Positions 24,681-37,403 of a stretch of DNA of 64,000 bases are shown one piece after another (the first letter of the stretch is position 1; every line of letters begins with the position of its first letter). The stretch comes from Macrophomina tecta (lineage: Eukaryota > Ascomycota > Dothideomycetes > Botryosphaeriales > Botryosphaeriaceae), in the NCBI GenBank assembly GCA_024180945.1, contig JAKSGN010000003.1:2542001-2606000 (forward strand), read 5' to 3'. The notes beneath the pieces are model-generated. The model worked only from the letters and a program-made list of their open reading frames with translations. It did no database searches and was not told where the DNA came from. Both the position numbers and the translations under genes were made by a program.

Positions 24681-25630
24681 TAGTATTATTACTATACTAT
24701 TCGTAGTTATTTTTATTTAGTTCTACGCCTGCCTCTAATCGGGTGGTTAGGTGTAGTAATAAGATATTTTACTTTAAAGTCTTAGACGAGCTTCTTTACT
24801 TACTTTAATATATCTTTTTCTAGCTAGCTATTATAGGCTAGTCCCTAGCCCTTCTATTATACGAGGTATTTTTATTTTATTTTATTCTAGACCTATACTT
24901 TTCTTTTATTAAGAAGTCTTTCGATCTTATATAGCGAATTAGGCTAATTCTAGTCTATAAAGAATTTTAGTTTAGGGTACTTCTAGTTTCTTTTATAGAG
25001 ATCTATACCCTTAGGGGCTAGCTCAAGCTATATAATAGAGATAATAGAATAAATCTTTTATATATTAGATAATTCTAACTTATAGGCTAGATTTCTAATT
25101 ATTCTCTTAACTTTAAAAGGGCCTTAGCGTTAGTAAGAGAATTTTTAATCTATATATTCTTTTATCTTATATTCTTAGTAGAGTTTTATAAATACTAAAT
25201 TTTCTTTCTTTAGACGAAGGGGCTTATATTTAGTATTATAGCGGGCTTTCTAGCTTATAGCTACGAAACTAATTATCTTCTCTACTTCTTAGTATATAGC
25301 GTTATAAAGTTATGCTCTATCTTCTAGTACTTTTATAAGAGCCGAGAGAGGGTCTAGTTTAATATTTATACTATAGAGTATCTAGTTTAGAAAGAAACTA
25401 GTAGTAGCGCTTATCGTATTATTAAAGACGGCTTAGAGATATAAAAAAACCTCGGTCTATTCGTAGTCTAAATTTACTATAACGTAGTACTATAATATAA
25501 TCTCTATAGTTTAATTACTCTTTTCTAATTAGCTATCTACTTAGAAATAATACGCCGTTATAAGATAGCATATAATTTCTATCGCTTTATAAGCTTTCTT
25601 CTAAAAGTAGAAAATAAAGCGTAAATCTTA
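24681..25630 (-). pseudogene. E integrase C-terminus and chromodomain remnant
   Basis: Reverse complement of D about 32,585-33,540, covering the end of the integrase core, the integrase C-terminal region and the chromodomain-like tail. It is cut at 25,630 by the insertion of D and continues at 37,404. Confidence 0.8.
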
Positions 25631-25830
25631 TATTAGAATACGGTAGTTAGTAAAAAAGAAATTCTTTTTCGGGAATAGTAGCGGCCTCGAGCCGCCTAGA
25701 AAAGAAAGATAATATAGCGTAGATAGATAGCCACCGTTAAAAGGCATTCTAATAATAATTAACTACTTTTATATATCTTATTTCTAAAGTTTTATAAGGC
25801 CTTAATTCGTTTAAAAAGCGGATCCTAGTA
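25631..25830 (+). repeat. 5' LTR of D (200 bp)
   Basis: Starts TATTAGAATACGG (from TGTTAGAATACGG) and ends GATCCTAGTA. Same length as the 3' LTR; every difference I can align is a transition. Confidence 0.93.
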
Positions 25831-28700
25831 ACTAGTAGCTAAAAGTAAAAAAGATTAACTAAGCCCTCTAATTCGCTAGAAAGAATATCTTTTACTAGAA
25901 GAGAAGCCTAAAACGCCGCTTATAAAAGTAGCACTATATCGAATCCTTCGTATTCTAAACTACTATATAGAAAGCCGTTTCTCCTTTCTAAAATCCTATT
26001 AACGATTTAAGACTTAGTATATAAGATGCCCTACTTATTTTTATAGTCTTTACGATCTCCGCTTCTCTATTGCTAGCGAAGAACCGCACTAGCTAAGAAA
26101 GAAAGCGGTATACGGCGTAAAAGGCGCTAATAACGCATAAGAATATTTATAGCTACTTAATTACCTATCGAAAACCTAATTAATAAAACCTAAAACCGGT
26201 ATAATAACCGCGATATAAGTATTCTAGAGCGTCTACCGCGGTTATTAAATGCGACGGTCCGAATAGCGTTCTAGCTAGTTGGTTTCTAGAAGAAAAGACT
26301 ATCTAATAAAAGAAAACTCGTCGCGATCCTTAAGATAGCTATACCATTAGTATAAATAATTATTATATACTATACGAAGCCGAACGATACTTTCTTCCAT
26401 TCTTTTCGACGTAATATTTAATATTAAGGTTAATGGAAAGAAACTAATTACTACGGCGGTAAAATAGTTTTTTAAGAAGCTTAACTAACTTAATTCTATC
26501 TAAAATAAGAACCTTCGTAAAGATTACGAAATAAAACGTTAGAAATATAAATAATAGTATAAAAGTAAATTAGTTTTAAAAGTCTAAATAACGCTAGTAG
26601 AACTAAAACCTTCTAGTCTAGTTATAATAAGAATAGAGATACTAGAAGCGTTTATAGAAATAATATAAGTACTATAGAAATCTTACTCTACTACTTAAAT
26701 TCTCTAGAAGAGAGTATAGCCTTAGAAAGTTATTAAGTTATTACCGTTTATAACTTTCTAGATATCGAAATAATATACTAGCTAAGTAAGTTAGAAACTA
26801 GAGAACCGAGACTAGTTATTTTAGCGCTCTCGGTTAAGAGAACCGAGTACGCCGGCTCTAAGAAGATTCCGATAGTACTAAGAGATAAAGTCGAAACTAT
26901 TAGTACTTATATCTATCTAATTCTAAACGCCTAAAGGGTTTCTAAAAGAACTAGCGCTAGAGCTTAGTATAAGTAATTTCTTTTCTAAAGAATTACGCTC
27001 TAGAGAAGAAAAGAAGTAATTTCTTCTAAGAAATTTCTAACGTACTAAGAGTTAGCGCTTATATACTAAGTATAAAGTAGAACTACTTTTATTAAATTAG
27101 AGACGCTAATACGAGACTAAAGAAGTAGTATATAGGTCTACTTCGCGAGATAAAGATATAGAAAGAAGACTTTAACGTAATAACTATTATAAATACGAAG
27201 CCTCTTTTTTATAGCCCTAACTAAAAAACTTCTAAGCCGCGTAGTAAGGTTAATCTTTAGACGTAATACTAATAGAGAGAATTACCGAGGTAGTAAAATA
27301 GATTATTAACAAAGAGATTATATTAGCGAAGAGAAGAAATTATAAAGTATATACCGGGCTTATTAAATAGCTATTACGGAACGACCGTTTCTTAGCTAGC
27401 ATTAATACCGGGCTAATAATATAACGTCGCCCGACTACTATTAGCTAATAATAACTAGAGAATAATAATTTCTCTAGCTTATTCTCCGGAACGGAAAATA
27501 GTAACTATAATCACTTTTTTAAAAGAAACTAGCGTACGGATTAAAGACTATTTCGCCGCTTAAGAAGGGACTTCGCTTTATTAGATTTAGAAGACTAGAG
27601 ACTACGAATAAAAGAGAAACGTTAGCGAACCCTATATAACGATCTAAAAGTAGACTTTAAAGATAAAGGCCTACTAAAGTATAATAAAAATAAGTTTAAA
27701 CTAGATAAAATTAGTTACTTCGACCTAAATCTTAAAACTACGGGTAAGGACGACGAAGATTTAGTTAAGAAGAATAGTAAACTCTACTATAAAAACGTCT
27801 ATTAGTTTATTAAAACGGTTAAATACTAGCTATACTCTAAAATAGAATTCTTAGTTAGGCGAAGCCTTTAGTAATACCTAAGAGAGACTGCTTAAGCGTA
27901 GTATATAGCTTAGCTATCTAAAATAAAATGTAATTACCTAAGAGATAGAAGAAGAATTAACCGTTAAAAAAAGAAACTAATTAAACGCTTTAAGAAGCGC
28001 TCTTTAGAAGTATAAAGAGAGCTCTAAAGAAAGTACTATAAACTATAAAAAATAAGAAAAGAGCGCGCGATTAAAAAATTTATTATAGATTATATTTAGT
28101 TAGCTTAAGACGCCGAAATTACTCTAATTAAAGATTAGCTTCTCTAAGCGTATAAGAGGATTAATATAGAACTTCGCTATAACCTTAAACTACTAATAGG
28201 ATTAACTACTATAGATATCTATATCTATAAGACTAAGGAAAAGATAACTCTTTAGAGAAATCTAATCCGCGAAGAGAAAAGATGAGACCGTAGGCATAAT
28301 TAAAATAATTTAAGAAATAGAGCGCGTTATAATAATAATAATAGGTAAGATTAAGACTATAATCGTAATTATAACCGAAATAGAAACTAATATAAAGACT
28401 AGTATTAAAATACTAACCGCGACTATAATCGTAACCAAGATTGCGATCGAGAAAGGGAGTAAAATCGCTACCGTAATTATAATAGAAAATAAGACCGAGA
28501 TAAGAATAAGAACTATAATTATACTAGAGATTAAGACTGAAGAGCTAAGAAAGACGAGAAGAATCGTAGTATAGATTTTAAAAAGAAGGCCTACGCGTAT
28601 AAGATAGAACTAAAAATAGACTCTAAAGCTAAAATTATAAGAGAGTTATCTACTAAAGAAGAACTCGAAAGAGATACGAAGAAATCTAACTTATTAATAT
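25831..28700 (+). pseudogene. D gag remnant with Arg/Asn-rich repeats
   Basis: Plus-strand coding remnant upstream of protease. Around 28,290-28,560 the translation is a low-complexity basic tract of DYNRN and RNYNR type repeats, probably the nucleic-acid-binding end of gag in place of a zinc knuckle. Assignment as gag rests on position and composition, not on a clear domain. Confidence 0.6.
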
Positions 28701-31700
28701 ATATTAGATTTCTTAGAATTATTCTATCTCTAGTAATCCTATCTATTAACTTTATAATACCGGAATTAGACCCTACTAAAGATAATAAGAAATTATTAAG
28801 ACTACTATCTAAGCTATAAGAAATAATAAAGAAAGACGAATACTAATACTTAATATATAGATTTACTTAGCTAATAAGGAATAAGTTATATACTTATATT
28901 AAAGAAGAGTACTCTAACCCGAAAAAAATAAGGCCCGTTGCTAAAGACTTAGTTAATTTAACTAATATTAAAAAGCCTAATACTACTCTAAGACTAGATT
29001 AAGCCCTAGTAGAGATTATAAAAACCGTATAATTAGTAGCTAGAATAGAACTAGACACTAGAAAAGCCTATAGAAGTTAGTTATACGCGATAGCGTAAAT
29101 ACGTCTTAGTAATAGCGATAAGAAGATTAAATCTATAGCGAATATAGGCTATATAATATTTATTATCGATAAATAGTTTCTCGAAAACTTAGAAGCGAGT
29201 TACTAAATTTTAACTATAAAATGAAGCGTTAGAGTTAAAGAATTCTAAGATAATTAGGCGCTATATAATTAGTATATTCTAATACGCTTTACTTTCCGCG
29301 CATAGAAGAATAGAACGTGGGTAAATATAATATTTATTAGAGAAATTTATATTATTTTAGACTACTATAATACGCTCCTCTTAGGAATAGACGTAATCGG
29401 CCCCGAGAATATTATAATTAATTCTACGTGAAGCTACTTACGCTTAACGTACTACTAGAATATAGAAGTATTTATAGAAATTAAGAATTACTCTAAAGAA
29501 ATAATTAAAGAAATAAAGATAAGAGTAGTAGAAGATATAGTAATCCCGCTACTATCTCTAACGCTAGTAATAGTAAAATTTATAAAAGCCCTTTCTAAGT
29601 AACAGGATTTCGAATTTATTCCGCGGTACGAAGAGCGTAGAGGTAAGAATTAAGCCTAGTTATTAATATACGCGTATATCGTTAATGCCGAAACGAAAGC
29701 CGTATAGCTAAGAAATAATAATTAAAAACTAGTATAAGTACTAAAAAACGAGCCTTTTAGCACTATAACCGATAGATAAGTAATACGATTATATAACATT
29801 AGAAGCTATAACCACGGTATAGTAGTACTAGATACTAATGTAATTTCTTTAGAAATAGAAACTTACCTTAAGAATAAGATTACTATCTATAGTAATTAAG
29901 AGACGGTAAGAAAATACCGTAAAATAATAAAAAAATATCTAGATCTCTAGAACGAGAAGTTAGCTTACGTCCGCGTTCTAGAAGAAGAATATATACTTAT
30001 TTCTTTAAAGAAAGAGTAGAAAAATATAAAGCTTACTACTAAGGTCTATCTACTTAGCGTTAGAGATAAAGAGATAGTTAATAAAACCTTTAGTAGGCTA
30101 TATAATTAAGAAAAGCTCGACTAGATAAGTAGCTATACTATTTTCGGGTTTCTAGTCTTTATAGTATAGAGATAGATCTTTAAAGACGATAAATAGATAG
30201 AAAAGCCACGAGCGGTAGTTAATATCCGCGGCTTAAATAAAATATTCTAAAAGGATTTCTATTTCCTACTAAAATAAGACGATATTATCTCAATAATTAA
30301 GAAAAAGAAATTTATTATAGTTATAAACGCGACGTTATTCTTCTACTAATAAAGAGTCCGAAAGGAAGATCGTTATAAGCTAATAATAAATTTATATTAA
30401 GGCTAGAAATCATTTAACGTAGCCTTAATAGAATATATTAACTTAGTCTAATACGTTTAGCGCTAGCTAGACACAATTCTAAGAGACTTTTAAGAATTTT
30501 ATCGCGCCTATATTAATAATATAATGATATTTAGCCGTACTCTAGAAGAGTACTTAAACTACCTAGATTAAGTTTTTAGTAAACTAGATAGTATAGGTAT
30601 TAGCTTATTTCTAACTAAGAGTTTTATTAAATACCTATATATAACGCTCCTTAGATAAAGAATAGACGCGTTTAGACTAGATTCTACGTAAGAGAGAACT
30701 AAAGCGCTAGTAGAGATATTCTTCTTAAAAACATTAAAGTAACTTAAATACTAGATCGGCGCTATAGAATTTCTATAATCGAAAATCCCCTACTACGCTA
30801 TAATTATTAAATCTTTAACGGATTATAAGACCGCCTTATTAAGAGCGAGTCCGAAGAAAGAAAACGCTAGAAAGACGTATACTAAGCGGACTAAGATAAT
30901 TTCGTTAGAGAATCGTATAGCGGCGTATAATACGATAAGAAAATATCTAAAAGATCTTCTATAGCTTATATACTACGATTCTAATAGGCGGTTATATATC
31001 GATATTAATATATCTAAGTAGGAAATTGGAGCGTTAGTATATTACGTTAAAGATAATCTAAAGCTAGTAATATAAAAAGAAAGAGTACTATTCTAGTTTA
31101 ATAAAAAGATCTAACTAATTCTATTTCTTTCTAAAGTATTAAAACTAGCAGAGACCCGGTACTAGCCGACGAAACTTAAAATAGTAGAAATAGTATAGAT
31201 GCTACGAAAAATTAAGCACCTATTATATATAGAATTAGTAAAGGAGGTCTATTTCTTTATAAATTACTACGTAGTAATCTTTATCGCGTAGTATTATAAC
31301 TTATAAATAATCTTAGCTATTAATAAGATAAACCTAAAGCTAGTTATAGCTAGCTAGTATATTTCGTAATTTATAATAAAAGTATAGTATCGTTCTAGTA
31401 GAATCTATCTAGTACCTAATACTCTAAGCCGTCTAATTAAGAAGCGGGAAGAAACGAGTAATAAGAATAAGAATTTATTAGATTCTACGCTAATCTTTAT
31501 AGTTACCGTAGTAGAAATACCGGATAAGATAAAGAAGCGTATCGCTAAAAGATATTATAAGAATATGTACTAGCGAAAAATATTAGAGATTCTAGATAAA
31601 ATAAGAAAAATAGATAAGAAGAATATATATAGAAAGAATACGAAAGAACTAGAAAAGTTAGCGTAGAAATAAGTATAAGAGAAAATAGAAATGTATTAAG

Positions 31701-33480
31701 AATATAAAACTCTAAAAGAGGCTTAATATATAGTATAAAATAATAAAGCGCCGCTAATTAAGGACGCGAGACCGAAAGTAGAGAGTAGTGATAAAGAAAA
31801 AGAGTAGGTAGATAATAAAATCGCGAAAATAGTCGCGCTAGAGAAGAATTTACTAATAGAAGACGCGTCGCGGCTAAATATAGTAACGTAAAGAAGAAAA
31901 TAGAAATACTAGAACTTTCTTTTAGACCTAACGGACGCCCCTTAGACGGAATTAAAAAATACGGCCGAGACCGATAGCCCGAGAATATAAAGAAAGGCCG
32001 CGTAATGCTAAGTATAACTACGTTAGCTTATAAAAATGCTTTATATAGATACTATAAAAAAGAACGAGAATCTAGAGGCTATATAGAAATTACGGTTCTT
32101 TTTAAGAAATAAAATAATCTACTATATAGATTTAGAGAATAGAAGGCACTGCCTTTATATCCCCTTTATAGTTAAAAAGAAGATATTCGAAATAGTATAT
32201 AATAAATAATATTATAGCGGATACTAAAGAACGTATAACCGTATTACGCCTATAATCTTTATTAAGAATATAATAAAGAAATTATAAGCGTACTTAGTAT
32301 AGTACTAGAAATGCTAACTATATATAATAAAGCGCTACGCACCGTACGGGAAACTCTATCTAATCTAGAATTCTTTTATTCTAAGAAAAGTCTAGATAAT
32401 AGATTTTATTACGAAAATACCGCTAATAAAGAACGCCTTTAATACGCTTCTTACTATTATTTATAAAGCTATAAAGGCCATCCTCTTAGTTAAAGATAAG
32501 AAGAACTAGAGCGCCGAGAAATAGGCGGACTAATATATAAAGAAGATTATCTTCTACGAGTAAAGACTTTCTAGAATTTATATTACGGACTAAGATCTAT
32601 ACTTTATTTCCCACTTTTAGAAGAAAGCTTATAAAGTAATAAAAATCGCACGCTATCTTATAACGGCGTATTATTCCTAAGTAGATAGCTAATTAGAAAG
32701 AAGTAATTAAACTATAGAGATTACGTTACGATACTATATTATAGTAAATTTAAACTACGAATAGACCGAGGCTTTTTCGTATCTCTAAGTCGTTTTTAAT
32801 AATGCGGTAAGTACTACTACTAGCTTCTCCCTAAACTAGATACTCTATAGTATAAATATTAAACTAGACCCTCTCTCGGCTCTTATAAAAGTACTAGAAG
32901 ATAAAGCGTAGCTCTATAACGCTATACACCGAGAAGCGGAGGAGGTAATTAGTTTTATAGCTATAAGCTAGAAAGCCCGCTATAATACTAAATATAAGCC
33001 TCTTCGTCTAAAGAAAGAAGATTTAGTATTTATAAAACTCTACTAAGAATATAAGATAAAAAAATACGCGGACTAAAAATTCTCTTACTAACGCTAAGGC
33101 CCTTTTAAAGTTAAGAGAATAATCGAGAATCTAGCCTATAAGTTAGAATTACTCGATATATAGAAGATTTATCCCGTTATCTCTATTACGCAGCTCGAGC
33201 TAGCCCCTAAGAATATAGATTCCTATAAAAGAAACTAGAAGTACCCCGAACTAAGACTTCTTATAGACTAGAATTAGCCCGATTCGCCGTATAAGATCGA
33301 AAGACTTCTTAATAAAAGGGAAGTATAGGTCCGGGGTAAGATAAAACGAAAATACCTCATATAATAGAAGGGCTAGGGACTAGCCTATAATAGCTAGCTA
33401 GGGGAAGACGTGTTAAAGTAAGTAAAGAAGCTCGTTTAAGACTTTAAAGTAAAGTATTTTGTTACCGCGCCTAATCGCCA
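28701..33480 (+). pseudogene. D pol remnant: protease, RT, RNase H, integrase, chromodomain
   Basis: With RIP stops ignored the order is typical of Ty3/gypsy. LLGIDVIGPE (about 29,376-29,405) is the protease C-terminal motif. RT shows KPRAVVNIRGLNK (about 30,200), with AYINNIMIF at about 30,508-30,535 where active elements have Y-x-DD. RNase H begins near LYIDINISKQEIGALVYYV (about 30,985). Integrase shows a residual zinc region near 32,140 and the core motifs ITDQDLYFIS (about 32,580) and QLERSNQT. A chromodomain-like KRKYLIQ-KGQG-LGEDVL tract lies at about 33,295-33,450. The catalytic Asp pair of RT is lost to G-to-A change. Confidence 0.9.
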
Positions 33481-33539
33481 AATTAGAGATAGGTGTAGAA
33501 CTAAATAAAAATAACTATAAATAGTATAATAATAATACT

Positions 33540-36500
33540 ATAGACTGGAATTATATTCCCCTATAGAAATTAAACCCTTAGCGAAAGCGTTAGTAAGAAC
33601 GCTTACATATCTTTTAGAATTACTACTTTAATACTTAAACCGACGTAAATATTAAAATAAGATCTTCTCGCGCTAATACGCGTTCTTTTATCTAAATAGA
33701 TATAAATATAAAATTCCTTCCTTATAGATCTATAAATAATACGTATAAAGAATAAGCCTAACGGATTTTATAGCGGTAATCGCCGCTTACGAACGTCTAC
33801 TAAGAATCGCTAATTATAGTTCTTCTTTCTCTTCTTTATAAACTAGCTCTATAACTTTTATACCTCGCGATTTTATAGAGAATAGAATTATTAACTTTTA
33901 CGCTTTCTTTCTCTACTAGAGATACTAGTATATTAATATAAGTAACCACTTTTCTAGCTTACTAGTCTTATTAGAGACGCTCCGTTTTTCTATTACTTAC
34001 TTAATTATTAATATAATCCGTGCCCGAAGGCTAGATTATTTTACGGCGAATAATTCTATAAGCTTTTATAACTTTAATAATATTCTATAGCTTCTCGCTA
34101 AGTATTTCGACTTCTAGCTTACCCTAGACGAGACTATAATAGATAAGTAGCTTATAACCGCTCTTTCTTTCGAACTTCTAGCCGCACGCGACGCTATATA
34201 TAGGACCTAGAAATGCTAAATCTCCTAAGTAATTACTAACCTTTCTACCGGGATTAGCGCTATTACCTAAGAGAAGGCGATTATTAAGATAACTATTAAT
34301 ATTCTTAAGTAATCTTCTATTCTAATCGCCCCCCTTAATCTTTACGAAATAATTATACGGTTAATTATACGCCTTATTAACTACTATTACCTAGGCTTTC
34401 TTAACCCGAAAGACGGGTACTACGACCTAAAATACTTCTTAGACTATATTTAGCGAATCCTTACCTCTAAAACTAATCTATAGGCGATCCTCGACTTCTA
34501 TTATAATAACGAAAGGTTCGCCCGCTTTCTTAAATTAACTAATTCTATAGATAATGATTTAGAATTAATAGCTATCTATATTAGTTCTCTCGCCCTCGCT
34601 AAAATAATATTCCGAAACTATTTCTTCTAGTTACTATACTTCTACGATCTTAAAGAATCGGTCTTAGTAGTACTACTAAATAGAATTATTTTATAAAATA
34701 CTAAATTAGACGAATTTAATGAAGAGAAAGCTAAATTTTTCTAAAAACTTTTCTAAGACCCCTCTTACGGTACGTAGAGTAATATTTTATCTAAATAACT
34801 AACGAAATTACTAGTATCTATATACTCGACCTCTTCTAATCCCGATATAGTACTATTAAAGATAATAGATAAGAAGATCTCCTCTTCTTTTTACCTCGCT
34901 AAGGAGAATATATAGTATTTTAGTAATAACTATTTATAAGAAGTAGTACGACGGGTAATAATGTAAAAAAAGACGACGAAATATAGAAAACTATATTTAA
35001 TAAAACTATATAATACTAATATAATTATTACGACTAATAATCTCCCGCCCGAGAACGTTATTCTAAGTAGTAATTTAGCCTACTAGGTTATCCGTATAGT
35101 GCTCTAAACTAGAATTATTCTATTATAATATTTATACGAGCTCTAGCCTAGAAATTTTACTACTATTAGCGGTTTTTTAGTTATAATAGAGCCTCTTAGA
35201 AAGCTAGCCCTTATCTAGTAATTCCTAAACGATATTAAGATAATCTTTAGTATATATAATAGCTATATTTATATCGGCTCCGTAGGCTTTTAGTTATTAA
35301 TTAGATCGATAAATAAGAGTACTATCTAAATAGCTAAGAAGGCTTACCTCTAGTATAATTCTAGTTATAAGACCGTAGAACTATATAGTTATAATAACTT
35401 TAATATACTATTTCTACCTAAGCTAGTTTATAAGATTAATCTAGAGCGGTTTAACTCTTCTATTACTTATAAAACCGCTTATTAGAAGATCCTCACTAGA
35501 TATAAGAAAGAAGACTATCCCTTTAAACCTAATAAGAAGTCTTCGATATATTCGGATTAGTAAAGCTACTAGTAGAAAGTACGTAAAATAGTAGTCTACC
35601 CTAGTCTAACTAGAAATACGACGTCGCTAAAATACTCTACTAATATTATAGAACGCCTCTTTATAATTAATATTTCTCCGCCCGATAAGGTTACTATAGA
35701 GAAGCTAAGTAACATCGTTAATATTAAGATACTAAAGAGAAGTAAGATCTACCGCGATAAAAATATCGCTATTATAGAAAAGCCGATGTATATACTAAAT
35801 TAATAAATATAGAAGGACTTTCTTTAGGCTGCGGAAGCTACTATTTATAACGCGGTTTTCTTAACTATAAACTATCTTATTATCTATGATAATAACGACT
35901 CTTCTAGTAGATCTCTTATTAAGAGCGTAAAGAAATATAAGATTTATATTATAACTAAGAGGGCATTTATAGAGAAGTTACGAAGAACTATAAAGACTAT
36001 AACTATAAAGATAACTATTCGCCTCGAGAAGAAGAACCCCTCGGACCTAGATAATAATAATAAAGCGATAAAGACTCTAATACCGCCCCTATAAAGGAAG
36101 ACTAGATCTAAGATTAATAATAAGTCGGAAGAGCTTCTAAGAATAGAAAAAATCCTAGCTTTTATTAGATATTTAGAATTTATATATCGAGTTATCTTCT
36201 AATAAATCGCCTAAGCAACTAAAATTCTAGAGAGGATTAAATAGACTATATTCGTAGCTATAAAAGTATAGATTAAGCGCTAGAAAGAGATACTAGTATC
36301 TCTTATAAAATACGTAAGCTAAGTTATAAATATACTTACTTAGAATTATTTAAAGTATAATATTAAAGCCCTCCGTAGCGGATTTAAGTTATAAAAGAAT
36401 ATTCTATAGAATAGCTTTAATACTATAACTAAAGATTACGTTACGGGTACTCTTAACTTCGGCGTAGTAATTTCTAAGGTTATAAGAAAGACCTTCCCGG

Positions 36501-36900
36501 AAGATAAGATATAAGAGGCGTTATAATACTTTATAGGTTAAAAAAATATTTCGCTAACCTAAGAGCTCTAAGCTCTAGAAGCTTAGTTTATATTTCTAGA
36601 GCGTTATAAGCACGCTATATAACGCGATATCGACTAACGTACCGTAATTAGGTAGCATTTCTACACTAATAAGAAAAAACGCTAGCCGAAGCTAGAGATA
36701 CCTAGAAATAAGAAACACTTAGTATCGCTAGAATTTTATTTACCCTAGGAGATACTAAAGAAAGCTAAGCCGAATAAAATTATCTTAATCTCTAACGACG
36801 AACTTAAAGTAGAATTACTAGCTGCTAGCGACCGTTTTCTCTTTCTCTAAAAAGAAAAACCCGTTCTAAGTATAATAATTAAACTATTAATTTAAAAGAA
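33540..36900 (+). pseudogene. Extra open frame downstream of pol in D (unknown protein)
   Basis: A plus-strand frame of about 1,100 codons between the chromodomain and the 3' LTR, kept open apart from stops that are all explainable as CAA/CAG/CGA-to-stop or TGG-to-stop mutations. Readable segments include YEIIIRLIIRLINYYYLGFLNP... (about 34,340-34,410) and VTGTLNFGVVISKVIRKTF (about 36,440-36,495). There are no transmembrane-rich or envelope features and no family I recognise. The same frame is present in E in reverse, so it belongs to the family and is not a chance insertion. Gypsy elements of this length normally have nothing of this size here. Could be a captured host gene or an additional element protein. 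Confidence 0.6.
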
Positions 36901-37198
36901 GGAAATTTCTATTTTACTATAAAATATTCTCTTTGTCTTTTCTTTCTTATTAGCACCTTCTATAGACTAGTACGGCGATACGAAGGTCTAGGATATATAT
37001 AAAAAAAAAGTTCTTTTCTTTTTAGTTTTCGAGTTATAACGCTTTAGAAGAAGATAATAGATAGAAGAAGTAATATAAAGAGTTTATTTTTTTTTTTTCT
37101 TTTTTTTTATTTCTTTAGCTTTCTTTCTCTCTTTAATTAACTTTCTATATCTAAGAACTATAATAGATTATAATCTATTAAAATCTACCCCGCCTAGA

Positions 37199-37398
37199 TA
37201 TTAGAATACGGTAGTTAGTAAGAAGAAGATCTTTTTCTAGAAATAGTAGCGGCCTCGAGCCGCCTAGGAAAGAAAGATAGTATAGCGTAGATAGATAGCC
37301 GTTATTAGAAGGCGTTCTAATAATAATTAACTACTTTTATATATCTTGTTCCCGAAGTCTTATAAGGCCTTAATCTATTTAGAAAGCGAATCCTAGTA
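37199..37398 (+). repeat. 3' LTR of D (200 bp)
   Basis: Pairs with 25,631-25,830. Preceded by AT-rich sequence and a CTACCCCGCCTA stretch at about 37,185-37,196. It ends GAATCCTAGTA and is followed at once by the TCTTA duplication. Confidence 0.93.
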
Positions 37399-37403
37399 TC
37401 TTA

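Larger units (their letters stand above)
25631..37398 (+). mobile_element. Gypsy (chromovirus-like) retrotransposon D, complete structure, 11.8 kb
   Basis: The innermost complete retroelement. Two direct 200-bp LTRs, perfect TCTTA target duplication (25,626-25,630 and 37,399-37,403). Inserted within the integrase region of the inverted relative E, so the two form a large inverted repeat. Order on the plus strand: LTR, gag with an Arg/Asn/Asp-rich tail, protease, reverse transcriptase, RNase H, integrase, chromodomain-like tail, then an extra frame of about 1,100 codons, LTR. All coding parts are inactivated by C-to-T/G-to-A changes. Confidence 0.94.

Noticed and set aside
33540..36900. Extra D frame as a Starship captain (DUF3435 tyrosine recombinase) or retroviral-type envelope
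   Set aside because: I see no tyrosine-recombinase wording and no signal peptide or membrane-anchor pattern; left as unknown.
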